DNA of 41,136 nt from an uncultured Chitinophagaceae bacterium (GTDB lineage Bacteria; Bacteroidota; Bacteroidia; Chitinophagales; Chitinophagaceae). Both the position numbers and the translations under genes were made by a program. The notes below the pieces were generated by a model that had not been told where the DNA came from, did no database searches, and saw nothing but the letters and a program-made list of their open reading frames with translations. Of this stretch, positions 8,139 through 15,930 are shown in pieces. The stretch is taken from positions 1 through 41,136 of the forward strand of contig CAISCV010000046.1 of the NCBI GenBank assembly GCA_903883945.1. Reading direction: 5' to 3'. Within the stretch, counting starts at the first letter, position 1; every line of letters begins with the position of its first letter.

Positions 8139-9171
8139 CTGTTTTGGTATAAATCATTAGCTCTTGCAATAGCGCAGACAAGCTTACAGAAGCGCAGGCA
8201 ATGTGTTCGTCTGCTGCGCCGTAATATATGTATAGGGTGTCGTCTACGACTAAAGCCCCTGTTGGAAAACAAACATTGTTTACTTCGCCTTTCAGCTCCC
8301 AATCTTCCTCGGGTTTAAACAACGCATAGGGAAGCCTGGCAAGTTCTTTTAGTGGGTTATTGAGGTCTAGCAGTGCCGCGCAAGCCGAATAAACGTACCC
8401 ATTTACGGTGTCGTGCACCCCATGATAAATTAATAACCACCCTTCTTTTGTTTCTATGGGAGGACATCCCCCACCAATGTAACTTACCTCGTGATCGTAC
8501 TTGGCAGATAATACAATGTTTTCATGTAGATGAAGAAAATAATGTTGCCAGAATTCGTTGGTTAATTCTTTTAAATCACACACAGCAACCAACTGAATAT
8601 CTGGTTTCACCCGATGCAGAAAATGCAGTTTGCCATCTATTTTCCGAGGAAAGAAGATGACATTTTTGTCCCAGACAAAGATTTTCTTACCTTCCTTTTC
8701 TTGTATATGGCTAGGATCATTGTAACGAATGTACTTCTCGTTTAAAATGCCTTTGGCAGAAGCAAGGTGTAAAAACTCGGCATAAGGAATTTTAGGAACA
8801 ATGATTCCGTACCGATGCCAATGAACTAAATCTTCTGATAATGCCAATACCCCCAATGCATTAACACCATCAAAGCCGGTATAAGTCATATGATATATGC
8901 CATCAATTTTCGTTATCCGAGGATCTTCAACGCCATGTGTTTCATAATCGCATTGAGGAAAGTGAATGGGCACATCTGCTCTTTCGCCCACTACTAAAGG
9001 ACTAGATAATTTACAATACCCAATGCTGGAATAATTACCTTTTGCAACCGCCCTATAAAATAGATGTATGCCATCCTCGTTCCTTATTACTGCAGGATTC
9101 AATACCCCTTCGTTTTCGAAGCCCAAATCTGTTTTATTTAGCAGTATCCCTTCCTTTTTAATCGTTATCAT
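8128..9171 (-). CDS. GH130 family glycoside phosphorylase-like protein
   Basis: A 347-residue five-bladed propeller protein of GH130: 'GFENEGVLNPAVIRNEDGIHLFYRAV' blocks at residues ~16-42, the hallmark 'GVEDPRITKIDGIYHMTYTGFDG' region at ~78-100, 'PPIETKEGWLLIYHGV' at ~237-252 and 'CFPTGALVVDDTLYIYYGAAD' at ~299-319. Known members phosphorolyse beta-mannosides such as mannosyl-glucose or beta-1,2/1,4-mannooligosaccharides. Bacteroidota members are sometimes mislabelled as a pesticidal protein. No signal peptide is present. It overlaps the glycosyltransferase gene by 11 bp and is first in this pair. A terminator for the upstream cupin gene lies ~75 bp before its start. Confidence 0.9.
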   Translation of the reverse strand: MITIKKEGILLNKTDLGFENEGVLNPAVIRNEDGIHLFYRAVAKGNYSSIGYCKLSSPLVVGERADVPIHFPQCDYETHGVEDPRITKIDGIYHMTYTGFDGVNALGVLALSEDLVHWHRYGIIVPKIPYAEFLHLASAKGILNEKYIRYNDPSHIQEKEGKKIFVWDKNVIFFPRKIDGKLHFLHRVKPDIQLVAVCDLKELTNEFWQHYFLHLHENIVLSAKYDHEVSYIGGGCPPIETKEGWLLIYHGVHDTVNGYVYSACAALLDLNNPLKELARLPYALFKPEEDWELKGEVNNVCFPTGALVVDDTLYIYYGAADEHIACASVSLSALLQELMIYTKTDEQ

Positions 9172-9246
9172 GAGTATGAATTAATCTATTGATGAAAATG
9201 CATTATCTGGGTCTGGTTAATAAGAAACTGGAAAGGGGTTAAAAGA

Positions 9247-9268
9247 GGGCCGTTGAGACCAACAGCCC
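9247..9268 (-). terminator. Rho-independent terminator after cupin gene
   Basis: On the minus strand the stem is GGGCTGTTG, a loop of four bases, then CAACGGCCC, followed by TCTTTT (9241-9246 on the plus strand). It sits between the cupin stop (9348) and the GH130 start (9171) and separates the stress cluster from the glycan genes. Confidence 0.75.
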
Positions 9269-9347
9269 GTTTACTAAAAAACAACCTCTTTCTATATTTC
9301 TAAATTATTATCTTAATAAGAAGTCTTTAATGAATGTGATCGTTATT

Positions 9348-9686
9348 TTATTCATACCCACTTTTAATAACAGTCAAAATCATTTTAAATCTACCATCAG
9401 GCTTTATATGATTGGGGGTATGTGCAGGAATAATGATGGAATCGCCTGTTTTTAATAAATGCAAACTATCTCCAATTACAAGTTCAACTTTTCCATCAAT
9501 TACTTGAGCAAACGTGTCGAAGGGGGTCGTTTTTTCGGTAAGACCTTCGCCCGTATCTACCGACATCACACTGATATTTCCAGTTGATTTCTTAAGAATC
9601 GTTTTGATTACTACAGAATTTGCTACATATTCAATAATCTCTACGGTGATAAATGCTTTGTCTTTTTCCATTTCTGAACTTTCCAT
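9348..9686 (-). CDS. Cupin domain-containing protein
   Basis: A 112-residue single-domain cupin. 'TPFDTFAQVIDGKVELVIGDSLHLLKTGDSIIIPAHTPNHIKPDG' over about residues 55-99 carries the two cupin motifs, with the PxHxPNH pattern of motif 2. The usual metal-binding HxH of motif 1 is replaced ('TFAQVIDG'), so metal binding may be reduced. No substrate can be assigned. It is the last gene of the minus-strand stress cluster, 71 bp after CsbD, and ends at a good terminator. Two Met codons at the start (residues 1 and 6) are both possible; the upstream one is used here. Confidence 0.85.
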   Translation of the reverse strand: MESSEMEKDKAFITVEIIEYVANSVVIKTILKKSTGNISVMSVDTGEGLTEKTTPFDTFAQVIDGKVELVIGDSLHLLKTGDSIIIPAHTPNHIKPDGRFKMILTVIKSGYE

Positions 9687-9757
9687 AATTTCTTTTTTGT
9701 GTAGTTTAAAATGATATTAACCGCCTGAATGAAAGGTTATCTCTCAATTGGTTTTGT

Positions 9758-9943
9758 CTACATGTCTGAGATAATTTTATGAAGCTGCTCTTTAGATTTC
9801 CCTAATTTGATTTGCAGTCTTCCCAACATTTCATCTTTTGTTCCTTCTACAAACAATAAGTCATTGTCTGTAAGTTGGGCAAATTGTTGTTTCAGTTTTC
9901 CTTTTTGTTCATTCCATTTGCCTTCTAATTCTGTAGTATTCAT
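9758..9943 (-). CDS. CsbD family stress protein
   Basis: A 61-residue hydrophilic protein with the CsbD pattern 'ELEGKWNEQKGKLKQQFAQLTDNDL' at its start (residues 5-29) and 'GTKDEMLGRLQIKLGKSKEQ' later. CsbD-like proteins are small general-stress proteins (sigma-B controlled in Bacillus, YjbJ in E. coli) of unknown biochemistry. The promoter region carries the 9-11-9 inverted repeat at 10012-10040 and a -7-like box at 9980-9989, the same geometry as two other promoters in the cluster, supporting shared stress control. Confidence 0.9.
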   Translation of the reverse strand: MNTTELEGKWNEQKGKLKQQFAQLTDNDLLFVEGTKDEMLGRLQIKLGKSKEQLHKIISDM

Positions 9944-9979
9944 TTTATTTATTTTAGTTGTATGTAATAATTTTTATTT

Positions 9980-9989
9980 TGTAAAGGTG
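9980..9989 (-). promoter_or_regulatory. -7-like promoter box of the csbD-type gene
   Basis: Read on the minus strand it is CACCTTTACA, 37 bp before the start codon and exactly 22 bp from the inverted repeat at 10012-10040. The same word, with the same spacing, occurs at 16144-16153. It is a variant of the Bacteroidota TAnnTTTG box. Confidence 0.6.
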
Positions 9990-10011
9990 GGCGGCAGGGG
10001 TACTATAATTG

Positions 10012-10040
10012 TTATATAACTAACCCTATCATTTGCATAA
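10012..10040 (-). promoter_or_regulatory. 9-11-9 inverted-repeat operator (site 1)
   Basis: TTATATAAC, 11 bp, TTTGCATAA. Against the perfect copy at 19119-19147 the left half matches 8 of 9 and the right half 7 of 9. It begins 69 bp upstream of the CsbD start, the same distance as the site before the 58-aa gene. Confidence 0.6.
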
Positions 10041-10085
10041 TTCCACGATAATTTATTTAACTTTTCAAGTAATCATGCAGTTGGT

Positions 10086-10397
10086 CTACAGTAATTCTTC
10101 AAAAGCAGGCAAATCATTTTTAGGAGCCTCAGATGCTGCTTGTTGAATTCCCTTTTTGTAAATGAATTTACCCCACGTTACCCCATTCCAGAACCGTTCA
10201 TGAAAAAAGTAAGCAGCTGCTATATAAAAATTACTCACAGCCAAATAGCCAAAGGCAAACTTCATTTGATCTGATAACATATACATAAATATTATGTCTA
10301 GTACCAGAATTAGTAGTCCGTAACTAATTGTTTTTGAAACAGACCTTTGCCATATTTCTTTTGCTCGATGCGTATGGGGTAACGTTCTTTGTATCAT
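10086..10397 (-). CDS. DUF2061 membrane protein
   Basis: A 103-residue protein with the DUF2061 core: 'SVSKTISYGLLILVLDIIFMYML' (about residues 19-41), a short linker, then 'AFGYLAVSNFYIAAAYFFHERFWNGVTWG' (about residues 48-76) with the conserved 'YFFHERFWN'. It has two membrane-spanning helices. Function unknown; the family occurs beside sulfur and stress genes. Its start overlaps the stop of the UspA gene by 4 bp (ATGA type), so it is coupled to YceI and UspA. The C-terminal ~25 residues are polar. Confidence 0.85.
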   Translation of the reverse strand: MIQRTLPHTHRAKEIWQRSVSKTISYGLLILVLDIIFMYMLSDQMKFAFGYLAVSNFYIAAAYFFHERFWNGVTWGKFIYKKGIQQAASEAPKNDLPAFEELL

Positions 10398-10864
10398 TTC
10401 TTGATAGGTATTACAAACACTGGTATTTCTGAATGTCTAATTACTTTTTCGGCAACACTTCCAATCATTAAATGCGCTAACCCTGTTCTGCCGTTGGTAC
10501 CCACTACAATTAAGTCGGCATTCCATTCTTCAGCAACCCGTAAAATGGCTTCATACGGCGAGCCTTCTTCTATAAAAGTGACTACTTTGTGATTGAAAAA
10601 TAATTTGCTAATAAGTCTTGTATTAGCTATTTCAAAATTTTTATGTAGAATACCTTCTATCTCCATTTCGGAGGTTAGGTTTTCATTAAATCCATAACTA
10701 GGTATAGGCAAGTCGGCTTCATTTATTACTGCGGGTGTTTCAACAACACTTACAATCGCAACTTCAGTATGCAATTGTTCAACCAATTGCAATGCACCCA
10801 ATGCAACTTCTTCGGAGGATGTTTCACTTTCGATTGCTATCAATATTCTTTTTATATTTTTCAC
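10394..10864 (-). CDS. Universal stress protein, UspA family
   Basis: A 156-residue single-domain Usp. It starts with 'KRILIAIESETSSEEVALGAL' and ends with the ATP-binding signature 'VGTNGRTGLAHLMIGSVAEK' (about residues 121-140), matching G-x2-G-x9-G-S, followed by 'PVFVIPIKK'. ATP-binding Usp proteins are induced by growth arrest, redox and envelope stress. It lies 18 bp after YceI and overlaps the DUF2061 gene by 4 bp, so the three form an operon segment within the stress cluster. Confidence 0.93.
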   Translation of the reverse strand: MKNIKRILIAIESETSSEEVALGALQLVEQLHTEVAIVSVVETPAVINEADLPIPSYGFNENLTSEMEIEGILHKNFEIANTRLISKLFFNHKVVTFIEEGSPYEAILRVAEEWNADLIVVGTNGRTGLAHLMIGSVAEKVIRHSEIPVFVIPIKK

Positions 10865-10882
10865 AATAATTTGTTTTATATG

Positions 10883-11452
10883 TTATGATTGCAAAACCAT
10901 TTCTGTCTTTTTTTCACTAACGTTTATTAGTTCTATCTCACAAGAAATTTTCACTTCGTCACTTATCAAAAAGCCACCAGTTTCAATGTAAGAGTTCCAA
11001 TTGAGTCCGAAATCGCTTCTGTTAATCTTGCCCGAAATAGAGAAGCCTGTTTTTTCATTTCCCCAAGAATCATTGACTATCCCGCCAAAATCAACATTCA
11101 ATTTTATATTCTGAGTTATTCCTTTTATGGTTAATTCTCCCCATAAATCGTGGCTTCCTTCTTTATCCGCTTCAGTCATTGTGCTGGCAATGAAAGTTAT
11201 TTGTTTGTGATTTTCCACATCTAAAAAGTCAATTCCTCTTAAATGCTCGTCTCGTTGTTCATCCCCTGTATAAATTGAGCTTGCATCAATCCACAAATCA
11301 ATCTCGACAGTTGTAAAGTCTTTTCCACTGGTATAAATACTACCATCAAAACTTTTGAAGGCGCATTTCACATTGGAAATCATCAGATGCCTAATCTTAA
11401 ACTCAATAGTACTGTGGGTTTGGTCTATTGACCATTTTGTTTCTTTTATCAT
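10883..11452 (-). CDS. YceI family lipid-binding-like protein
   Basis: A 189-residue YceI-domain protein: 'KWSIDQTHSTIEFKIRHLMISN' at the N-terminus, 'RDEHLRGIDFLDVENHKQITFIAS' in the middle (about residues 83-106), 'GELTIKGITQNIKLNVDFGG' at ~125-144 and 'FSISGKINRSDFGLNWN' at ~157-173. YceI is a lipocalin-like barrel that binds polyisoprenoids. Unlike E. coli YceI there is no signal peptide here, so it should be cytoplasmic. It precedes UspA by 18 bp. Confidence 0.92.
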   Translation of the reverse strand: MIKETKWSIDQTHSTIEFKIRHLMISNVKCAFKSFDGSIYTSGKDFTTVEIDLWIDASSIYTGDEQRDEHLRGIDFLDVENHKQITFIASTMTEADKEGSHDLWGELTIKGITQNIKLNVDFGGIVNDSWGNEKTGFSISGKINRSDFGLNWNSYIETGGFLISDEVKISCEIELINVSEKKTEMVLQS

Positions 11453-11493
11453 TTTATTTATTTTTTTGATTACAATATAATTCTGATACCTTT

Positions 11494-11877
11494 TTATAAA
11501 TCAGACATCTTATCCATTATCCCAATTTGTGTTTTCTCTCTTTTAATATCTTGCTTAATAAAAGCATACAAACTCATATAAATATTTGCAATCCACACAA
11601 GTGCAAAGCCTGCTATTAGATACCCAACCCAATCATCTAACAACAATTTGAATTTGGTTAAAAAAAGAAAGAGTAGGGTTACATAATGGCTGAAGCAATA
11701 CTCACAGGTCAATAGGTAGAAAAACTTTTTTTTAATTATTGTGGTGCTACTCTTATAACTTTCTGTACAATACACTTTCAATTCCTTAAATATTTCTTCC
11801 TGGGTAACCGTCCAAGCAATACAAGCAATAGGGAGCGGTAGTATAAAAAGCCAGAGTAGTTGAGTAGTTATGTCCAT
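11494..11877 (-). CDS. Small membrane protein with CxxC motif, function unknown
   Basis: A 127-residue protein with likely membrane segments at about residues 6-25, 62-78 and 83-108. 'LLTCEYCFSHYVTLLFLF' (about residues 55-72) puts a Cys-x2-Cys-x2-Ser-His at the start of a helix, a pattern I associate with DUF1360-like membrane proteins, but I am not certain of the family. The gene begins 27 bp after the BON-domain gene and is probably co-transcribed with it. Confidence 0.7.
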   Translation of the reverse strand: MDITTQLLWLFILPLPIACIAWTVTQEEIFKELKVYCTESYKSSTTIIKKKFFYLLTCEYCFSHYVTLLFLFLTKFKLLLDDWVGYLIAGFALVWIANIYMSLYAFIKQDIKREKTQIGIMDKMSDL

Positions 11878-11904
11878 GTTTAATGACGTTAAAAAAAGTA
11901 ATTT

Positions 11905-12573
11905 CTAAAACTTCAATCTATCATATTCAATCGCCAGTTCATTATCTACGTTCCAAACTCCTGGGGCATTCCACGCTATTCTTGCTGCTTCATCTTTTTG
12001 GTATAAAGACCCTACGGTTCCAGTTAGTGTTACCCTATTTCCTATAACCTTTACCATTATATTCTGGGTACTAACCGACCAATTACGAGCAAGTGCTAGT
12101 TCAATGTCTTCTTTTTCTACCTCGTCCTCACTTTCAGATCTTACTATAACTTCATTTACCACTCCCCTTACCCCAAGCTGTTTACTAGCCGCATGACGAG
12201 CAGCTTCCTTCTGATAATTCCATTCAAGTACTCCTTCCAAAGTCACCCAGCCATCTTCAACTTTAACTTTCAAGGTATTATTTGGCACATCCCAATTCCA
12301 CTTAAAAGCGTTTAGTACTTCATCTGCAATTTTGTTGTCATCGAGGGTTACTATTTCTCCAAAGTCAATAATAATTTTTTCAACAACTGCTTTCACGCCT
12401 GCAACACTTTTGGCTGCATTCTCCGCCTCCATCTTCTTTGCATAACTACTCACGATTCCAGAAAGCGTTACTACGCCATCTTTAACTGTAACCCCAATTT
12501 CTGCTGCGTTCAATAATGGCTCCCATTTAATGGCATCTTGTACGTCTTTTTGCAATTCTTCGTTACTTCTCAT
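11905..12573 (-). CDS. Triple BON-domain (OsmY-like) protein
   Basis: A 222-residue protein made of three BON domains at about residues 2-70, 76-146 and 149-220. Each has the 'V.V.DG.VTLSG.V.....K..AE.AA....GV..V.N.I' pattern, for example 'GVTVKDGVVTLSGIVSSYAKK', 'LKVKVEDGWVTLEGVLEWNYQKE' split across the second, and 'VKVIGNRVTLTGTVGSLYQK' in the third. BON domains are thought to bind phospholipid surfaces; E. coli OsmY is a periplasmic osmotic-stress protein. This protein has no signal peptide. A palindromic AGGAAAGTTTCCT lies ~20 bp upstream of the start. Confidence 0.92.
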   Translation of the reverse strand: MRSNEELQKDVQDAIKWEPLLNAAEIGVTVKDGVVTLSGIVSSYAKKMEAENAAKSVAGVKAVVEKIIIDFGEIVTLDDNKIADEVLNAFKWNWDVPNNTLKVKVEDGWVTLEGVLEWNYQKEAARHAASKQLGVRGVVNEVIVRSESEDEVEKEDIELALARNWSVSTQNIMVKVIGNRVTLTGTVGSLYQKDEAARIAWNAPGVWNVDNELAIEYDRLKF

Positions 12574-12592
12574 TTGTATTTGTTTTGCATTA

Positions 12593-12605
12593 AGGAAAGT
12601 TTCCT
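12593..12605. promoter_or_regulatory. Palindrome upstream of BON-domain gene
   Basis: AGGAAAGTTTCCT is a perfect 6-1-6 palindrome 20 bp before the start codon. It could be an operator or simply a leader hairpin. No second copy was seen in the window. Confidence 0.3.
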
Positions 12606-12652
12606 CAATAGTTAAAAAATAATCGTATTGATTCAGAGTTTTAATTCTTTGA

Positions 12653-12678
12653 GTGGGTATTCCGTTTTATATACCCAC
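12653..12678 (-). terminator. Hairpin between PRC-barrel and BON genes
   Basis: GTGGGTAT, 10-bp loop, ATACCCAC: a perfect 8-bp stem 10 bp past the stop of the PRC-barrel gene. It lacks a U-tract, so it may be an attenuator, processing site or operator rather than a strong terminator. Confidence 0.45.
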
Positions 12679-12687
12679 ACAAGTTTA

Positions 12688-13080
12688 TCAAACAAAACTC
12701 CAGTAATCGTATACCCTATCATAATGTATGTTTGTATCCGGCCAATGATCCATGTCAAAGCCAGGTGCGTTTTCTAAAGCTTCTTTTGATTGATTAAAAT
12801 GGTACGCATGCTTTATAGAATCGACGATAAGTAGTTTGAAAGGAATGGCAAAATATTTAGTCCCCATTCCAAGGAACCCGCCAAACTCTATGATGTAATA
12901 ACTGATTTGACCATCAGAAATATCAATCATAATATTCTTAATTACCCCCATCTTTTCATTGTGGTTATTATAAACACTATCCCCTATGATTGACAATGCT
13001 GTTAAATATTTCAATGGACGATTTTTGTCTGGACCTTCATGGTTAATACCTGTAAGGTCATCTTTAGTTAATGTTGTCAT
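12688..13080 (-). CDS. PRC-barrel domain-containing protein
   Basis: A 130-residue cytoplasmic protein. The PRC-barrel covers about residues 27-95: 'LTALSIIGDSVYNNHNEKMGVIKNIMID' then 'GQISYYIIEFGGFLGMGTKYFAIPFKLL', the classic beta-barrel pattern with the conserved 'G..YFAIP' strand. PRC-barrel proteins bind other proteins or RNA, and stand-alone forms are common in stress clusters. It follows the SDR gene by 42 bp. Confidence 0.9.
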   Translation of the reverse strand: MTTLTKDDLTGINHEGPDKNRPLKYLTALSIIGDSVYNNHNEKMGVIKNIMIDISDGQISYYIIEFGGFLGMGTKYFAIPFKLLIVDSIKHAYHFNQSKEALENAPGFDMDHWPDTNIHYDRVYDYWSFV

Positions 13081-13122
13081 TTTTATTTAATTAAATTATA
13101 AAGAAAATTTTATTGATTCATA

Positions 13123-13866
13123 TCAACTAGTAAGATATCCGCCATCTATTGGATAGTACCCGCCGGTTGCATATGAAGCTTCGTCTGAACTCAGCCATAT
13201 TACCAAAGCTGCTACTTCTTTGGGTTCACCCAACCTACCTATAGGATGTTTTAGTGATAACTCCTCTTTTGATTTTGCATTCATCGTACTTAAAAGAGGG
13301 GTATTAATAAAACCAGGCGCCACACAATTGATACGTATTCCCTTGGAAGAATATTCAAAAGCAGCATTTTGTGTAAGACCAACAACTCCATGTTTTGCAG
13401 CAACATATCCGCTAAAGGAAGCAAAGCCTACTACACCCAATATAGAAGCCGTATTTACGATAACGCCACTGCCTTGTTTTAGCATAGCTGCTATCTCATA
13501 TTTCATACAATAGAAAACCCCATTCAGGTTTACGGAAATTACCTTTTCAAAACCATTGTTACTCATATCTGCCAAAGTGTTTGTTTCGCCCAGGATGCCC
13601 GCATTGTTAAAGGCGATGTCTATTTTTCCATATTTATGAAGGGTTTCTTCTATTAATCTCTCACATTCAAGGGCTATACTAACATCTGTTTTTACAAAGT
13701 ACGCTTCACCACCTTCCGCAACTATTTTCGCTACTGTATCATTATCCTTTATATCCGACACAATTACTTTTGCTCCATTTGCTGCATAAGAGAATGCCGC
13801 TGCCTGACCAATCCCCGAACCTGCGCCTGTTACCAAGGCTACCTTATCCTGAAATAATCTTTTCAT
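13123..13866 (-). CDS. SDR family oxidoreductase
   Basis: A 247-residue classical short-chain dehydrogenase. It has 'VTGAGSGIGQ' (cofactor loop, residues ~13-22), 'DIAFNNAGIL' (NNAG, ~84-93), catalytic Ser in 'NTASILGVVG', catalytic Tyr and Lys in 'SGYVAAKHGVVGLT' (YxxxK, ~152-165) and 'VAPGFINTPL' (PG motif). The acidic residue after strand 2 ('VIVSDIKDND') suggests NAD rather than NADP preference, which is inference. C-terminal 'GGYYPIDGGYLTS' completes the fold. Substrate unknown. It sits in the stress cluster between an orphan 119-aa gene and the PRC-barrel gene. Confidence 0.93.
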   Translation of the reverse strand: MKRLFQDKVALVTGAGSGIGQAAAFSYAANGAKVIVSDIKDNDTVAKIVAEGGEAYFVKTDVSIALECERLIEETLHKYGKIDIAFNNAGILGETNTLADMSNNGFEKVISVNLNGVFYCMKYEIAAMLKQGSGVIVNTASILGVVGFASFSGYVAAKHGVVGLTQNAAFEYSSKGIRINCVAPGFINTPLLSTMNAKSKEELSLKHPIGRLGEPKEVAALVIWLSSDEASYATGGYYPIDGGYLTS

Positions 13867-13932
13867 TTTTGTATTTTAATCCGTTAATTTTTACTAATAG
13901 TTCAATCATTTGCTTAATTCCACGTAGTATGC

Positions 13933-14292
13933 TTACAAATCTGACAACTCCCATAACCAACGCGCCATCTTTTCATTGATAGTTGGCATTTGCATCACCA
14001 TTAAGTTGAACCCATTTCTGCTCATCAACCAATCAATCCTAAGCTCTTCCAATTGTGAGTCGTATATGAAAACCTTTTTAAAATGATGCCTACTGTTTAT
14101 GCCTAATAAATAGCATACCTGAAGCGACTTTTGCAATGCTTCTTCCATAATCATCGCTGTAGAATGATTACCCGTAAATGATAACTGCCCAATTGAATAA
14201 GTAAGCTTGGAATTATAAAAAACATCTTCAAGCCCCCAAGAGGAAAACTGATGTTTGCAAGACGGGTAACGACTAATGTTTACTATTTTCAT
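13933..14292 (-). CDS. Hypothetical protein, 119 aa
   Basis: I do not recognise the family. The protein is soluble, with mixed alpha/beta character. 'MIMEEALQKSLQVCYLLGINSRHHFKKVFIY' (roughly residues 48-78) is amphipathic, followed by 'RIDWLMSRNGFNLMVMQMPTINEKMARWLWEL'. The start ATG at 14292 lies 33 bp after the DnaJ stop and the stop is 66 bp before the SDR start, so it belongs to the same run. Coding is supported by position and lack of an alternative frame. Confidence 0.7.
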   Translation of the reverse strand: MKIVNISRYPSCKHQFSSWGLEDVFYNSKLTYSIGQLSFTGNHSTAMIMEEALQKSLQVCYLLGINSRHHFKKVFIYDSQLEELRIDWLMSRNGFNLMVMQMPTINEKMARWLWELSDL

Positions 14293-14325
14293 ACATTTTC
14301 AATTATTTCCATCCAATAATGATGG

Positions 14326-15237
14326 TTATGTTGTTGCCTTTAATGTTTCAAATAATTCCTTTTGTTTGTCAGTAAGTTCCGTTGGTATTGTTATTTCCAA
14401 TTGAATATATAAGTCGCCAAAATCATTGGGTTTGCCATAAACCGGCATTCCTTTTCCTTTTAGTCGGATACTTTTGCCATTTTGAGAACCCGCTAGTATT
14501 TTTATCTTTACTTGTCCCGACATAGTATCCACTAAAACTTCTCCGCCCAAAACCGCTGTGTATAGGTCTATCTTCTGATTAAAATATAGATTATCTCCCT
14601 TCCGAACGAAAAGGCTATCCGGCTTTACTTTTATAGTCACCATCAAATTGCCATTGTATTCATTGCTACTTCCTTTGCCCCCCTTGCCTTTGATGTTTAA
14701 AAGCTGATCATTATAAGAACCAGGCTTTGTAGTAATCCGAAGCTTTTCATTTTCCAATTGCACAATTCTGCTTGTTCCTTTATAAGCTTCTTTCAAAGTG
14801 ATTTCCATTTCCGTTTGATAATCTTCCCCTCTGAAAGTACTACTCCTATTCTGTCCTTTTGCTTTGCCAGTCCTGTTAGAAAAGAACTGTTCGAAAAAAT
14901 CGGAAAAATCTCCATTACCACCGCCGAAAGCATCATTGGTATTTCCTCTTGCAAAAGGGTCTCCCGATCCATCAAAAGGGTTGCCTCCTTGTCTATTTTT
15001 ATATTGCTCGTGTTGTGCCCAATTTTCCCCAAGCTCGTCGTATTTCTTTCTTTTTTCGGGATCGCTTAGCACTTCATTTGCTTCATTGATGGTTTTAAAT
15101 TTTTCCTCCGACTCTTTATTGCCTGGATTCTTGTCGGGGTGATATTTTACCGCCAAAGCCCTATATGCTTTTTTTATTTCAGCCTGAGCCGCCTTTTTAT
15201 CTACCCCTAATACTTTATAGTAATCTTTATAATCCAC
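14326..15237 (-). CDS. DnaJ/CbpA-type co-chaperone (class II J protein)
   Basis: A 303-residue J protein. The J domain is at residues ~4-70 with 'YHPDKNPG' (the HPD motif that stimulates DnaK), then a Gly/Phe-rich linker ('[15 protein letters not shown]', '[14 protein letters not shown]') to ~115, then a DnaJ C-terminal substrate-binding region ('[20 protein letters not shown]', 'IKGKGGKG', '[18 protein letters not shown]'). The Cys-rich zinc finger of DnaJ is absent, so it is a CbpA-like class II member. It is in the stress cluster 51 bp after the acidic protein gene, consistent with a stress-induced rather than housekeeping role. Confidence 0.93.
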   Translation of the reverse strand: MDYKDYYKVLGVDKKAAQAEIKKAYRALAVKYHPDKNPGNKESEEKFKTINEANEVLSDPEKRKKYDELGENWAQHEQYKNRQGGNPFDGSGDPFARGNTNDAFGGGNGDFSDFFEQFFSNRTGKAKGQNRSSTFRGEDYQTEMEITLKEAYKGTSRIVQLENEKLRITTKPGSYNDQLLNIKGKGGKGSSNEYNGNLMVTIKVKPDSLFVRKGDNLYFNQKIDLYTAVLGGEVLVDTMSGQVKIKILAGSQNGKSIRLKGKGMPVYGKPNDFGDLYIQLEITIPTELTDKQKELFETLKATT

Positions 15238-15288
15238 GGTATTAAAATAAATAGCCTTAAAATCATTTTAACCAACACCTTTTGTTCA

Positions 15289-15624
15289 TTAGTCGCCTTT
15301 ATCCTCTTCCAAATCATCATGTTCATCTCCACCAAGACTATAATAATTATTCTCTTCATCCTCACTACCTATCTTTTCGTCTTCATCATCTAGTTCTGCC
15401 CCTGGCACATCTAAATCTTCTATATAGTTTGGCTCTTTTACTTCTGAATGCCTACTTCTTTTTCTTGTTTCTTTGAGTTGAGTAATATCTTCTGGGTCTA
15501 TATCTTGTTCTTCTTTACTCCTTTTATAAATGTCATCGCCTTTAGGATACATTGGATAATCTGGAAACTCATTTAACTCATTTTGACTATCTGCCAGGTT
15601 TGTATATTTCGCCTTCTTGTTCAT
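15289..15624 (-). CDS. Highly acidic small protein, function unknown
   Basis: A 111-residue, probably disordered, strongly acidic protein. The tail 'LDVPGAELDDEDEKIGSEDE' followed by 'ENNYYSLGGDEHDDLEED' (residues ~70-109) is a pattern I recall from many Bacteroidota genomes, where such proteins are uncharacterised. The N-terminal part holds 'YPKGDDIYKRSKEEQDIDPED'-type charged sequence. It lies 11 bp after the SHOCT gene, so they are co-transcribed. No enzyme motif is present. Confidence 0.8.
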   Translation of the reverse strand: MNKKAKYTNLADSQNELNEFPDYPMYPKGDDIYKRSKEEQDIDPEDITQLKETRKRSRHSEVKEPNYIEDLDVPGAELDDEDEKIGSEDEENNYYSLGGDEHDDLEEDKGD

Positions 15625-15635
15625 GATTATATTTT

Positions 15636-15896
15636 TTATTTACTTTTTTTAATATGATCAATTGTTTGTAGTGCAGCCAAATCTTCTTCGAGAATTCTTT
15701 TACGTTCCTTGTATTCTTCTGTTGTCATTTGGCCCATTGCATACCGTTGTTGTAGAATATCTAGTGGGGTGTCTTTTGCTTTTCTTTGACCTGGCACATC
15801 GTAGGGAGTTGCAAAAATCCAGAAGAGAATGACCATCCATATTATCCACCATATTGCGTTCATTCCCCAGTAATAATTTGTGTAAAACATTGTCAT
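15636..15896 (-). CDS. SHOCT domain membrane protein
   Basis: An 86-residue protein with one N-terminal membrane segment ('GMNAIWWIIWMVILFWIFAT', residues ~11-30) and a C-terminal SHOCT motif, 'DTPLDILQQRYAMGQMTTEE' followed by 'YKERKRILEEDL' (about residues 42-73). SHOCT is a short two-helix oligomerisation motif. It lies between the 58-aa gene (34 bp) and the acidic gene (11 bp). Confidence 0.88.
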   Translation of the reverse strand: MTMFYTNYYWGMNAIWWIIWMVILFWIFATPYDVPGQRKAKDTPLDILQQRYAMGQMTTEEYKERKRILEEDLAALQTIDHIKKSK

Positions 15897-15930
15897 TAAT
15901 TTATAATTTGAAAAATGGGTTTAACCTTTA

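Noticed and set aside
13889-13917. A fifth 9-11-9 operator before the SDR gene (TTTTACTAA-N11-TTTGCTTAA)
   Set aside because: The left half matches only 6 of 9, and the 22-bp rule would place the -7 box on the start codon.
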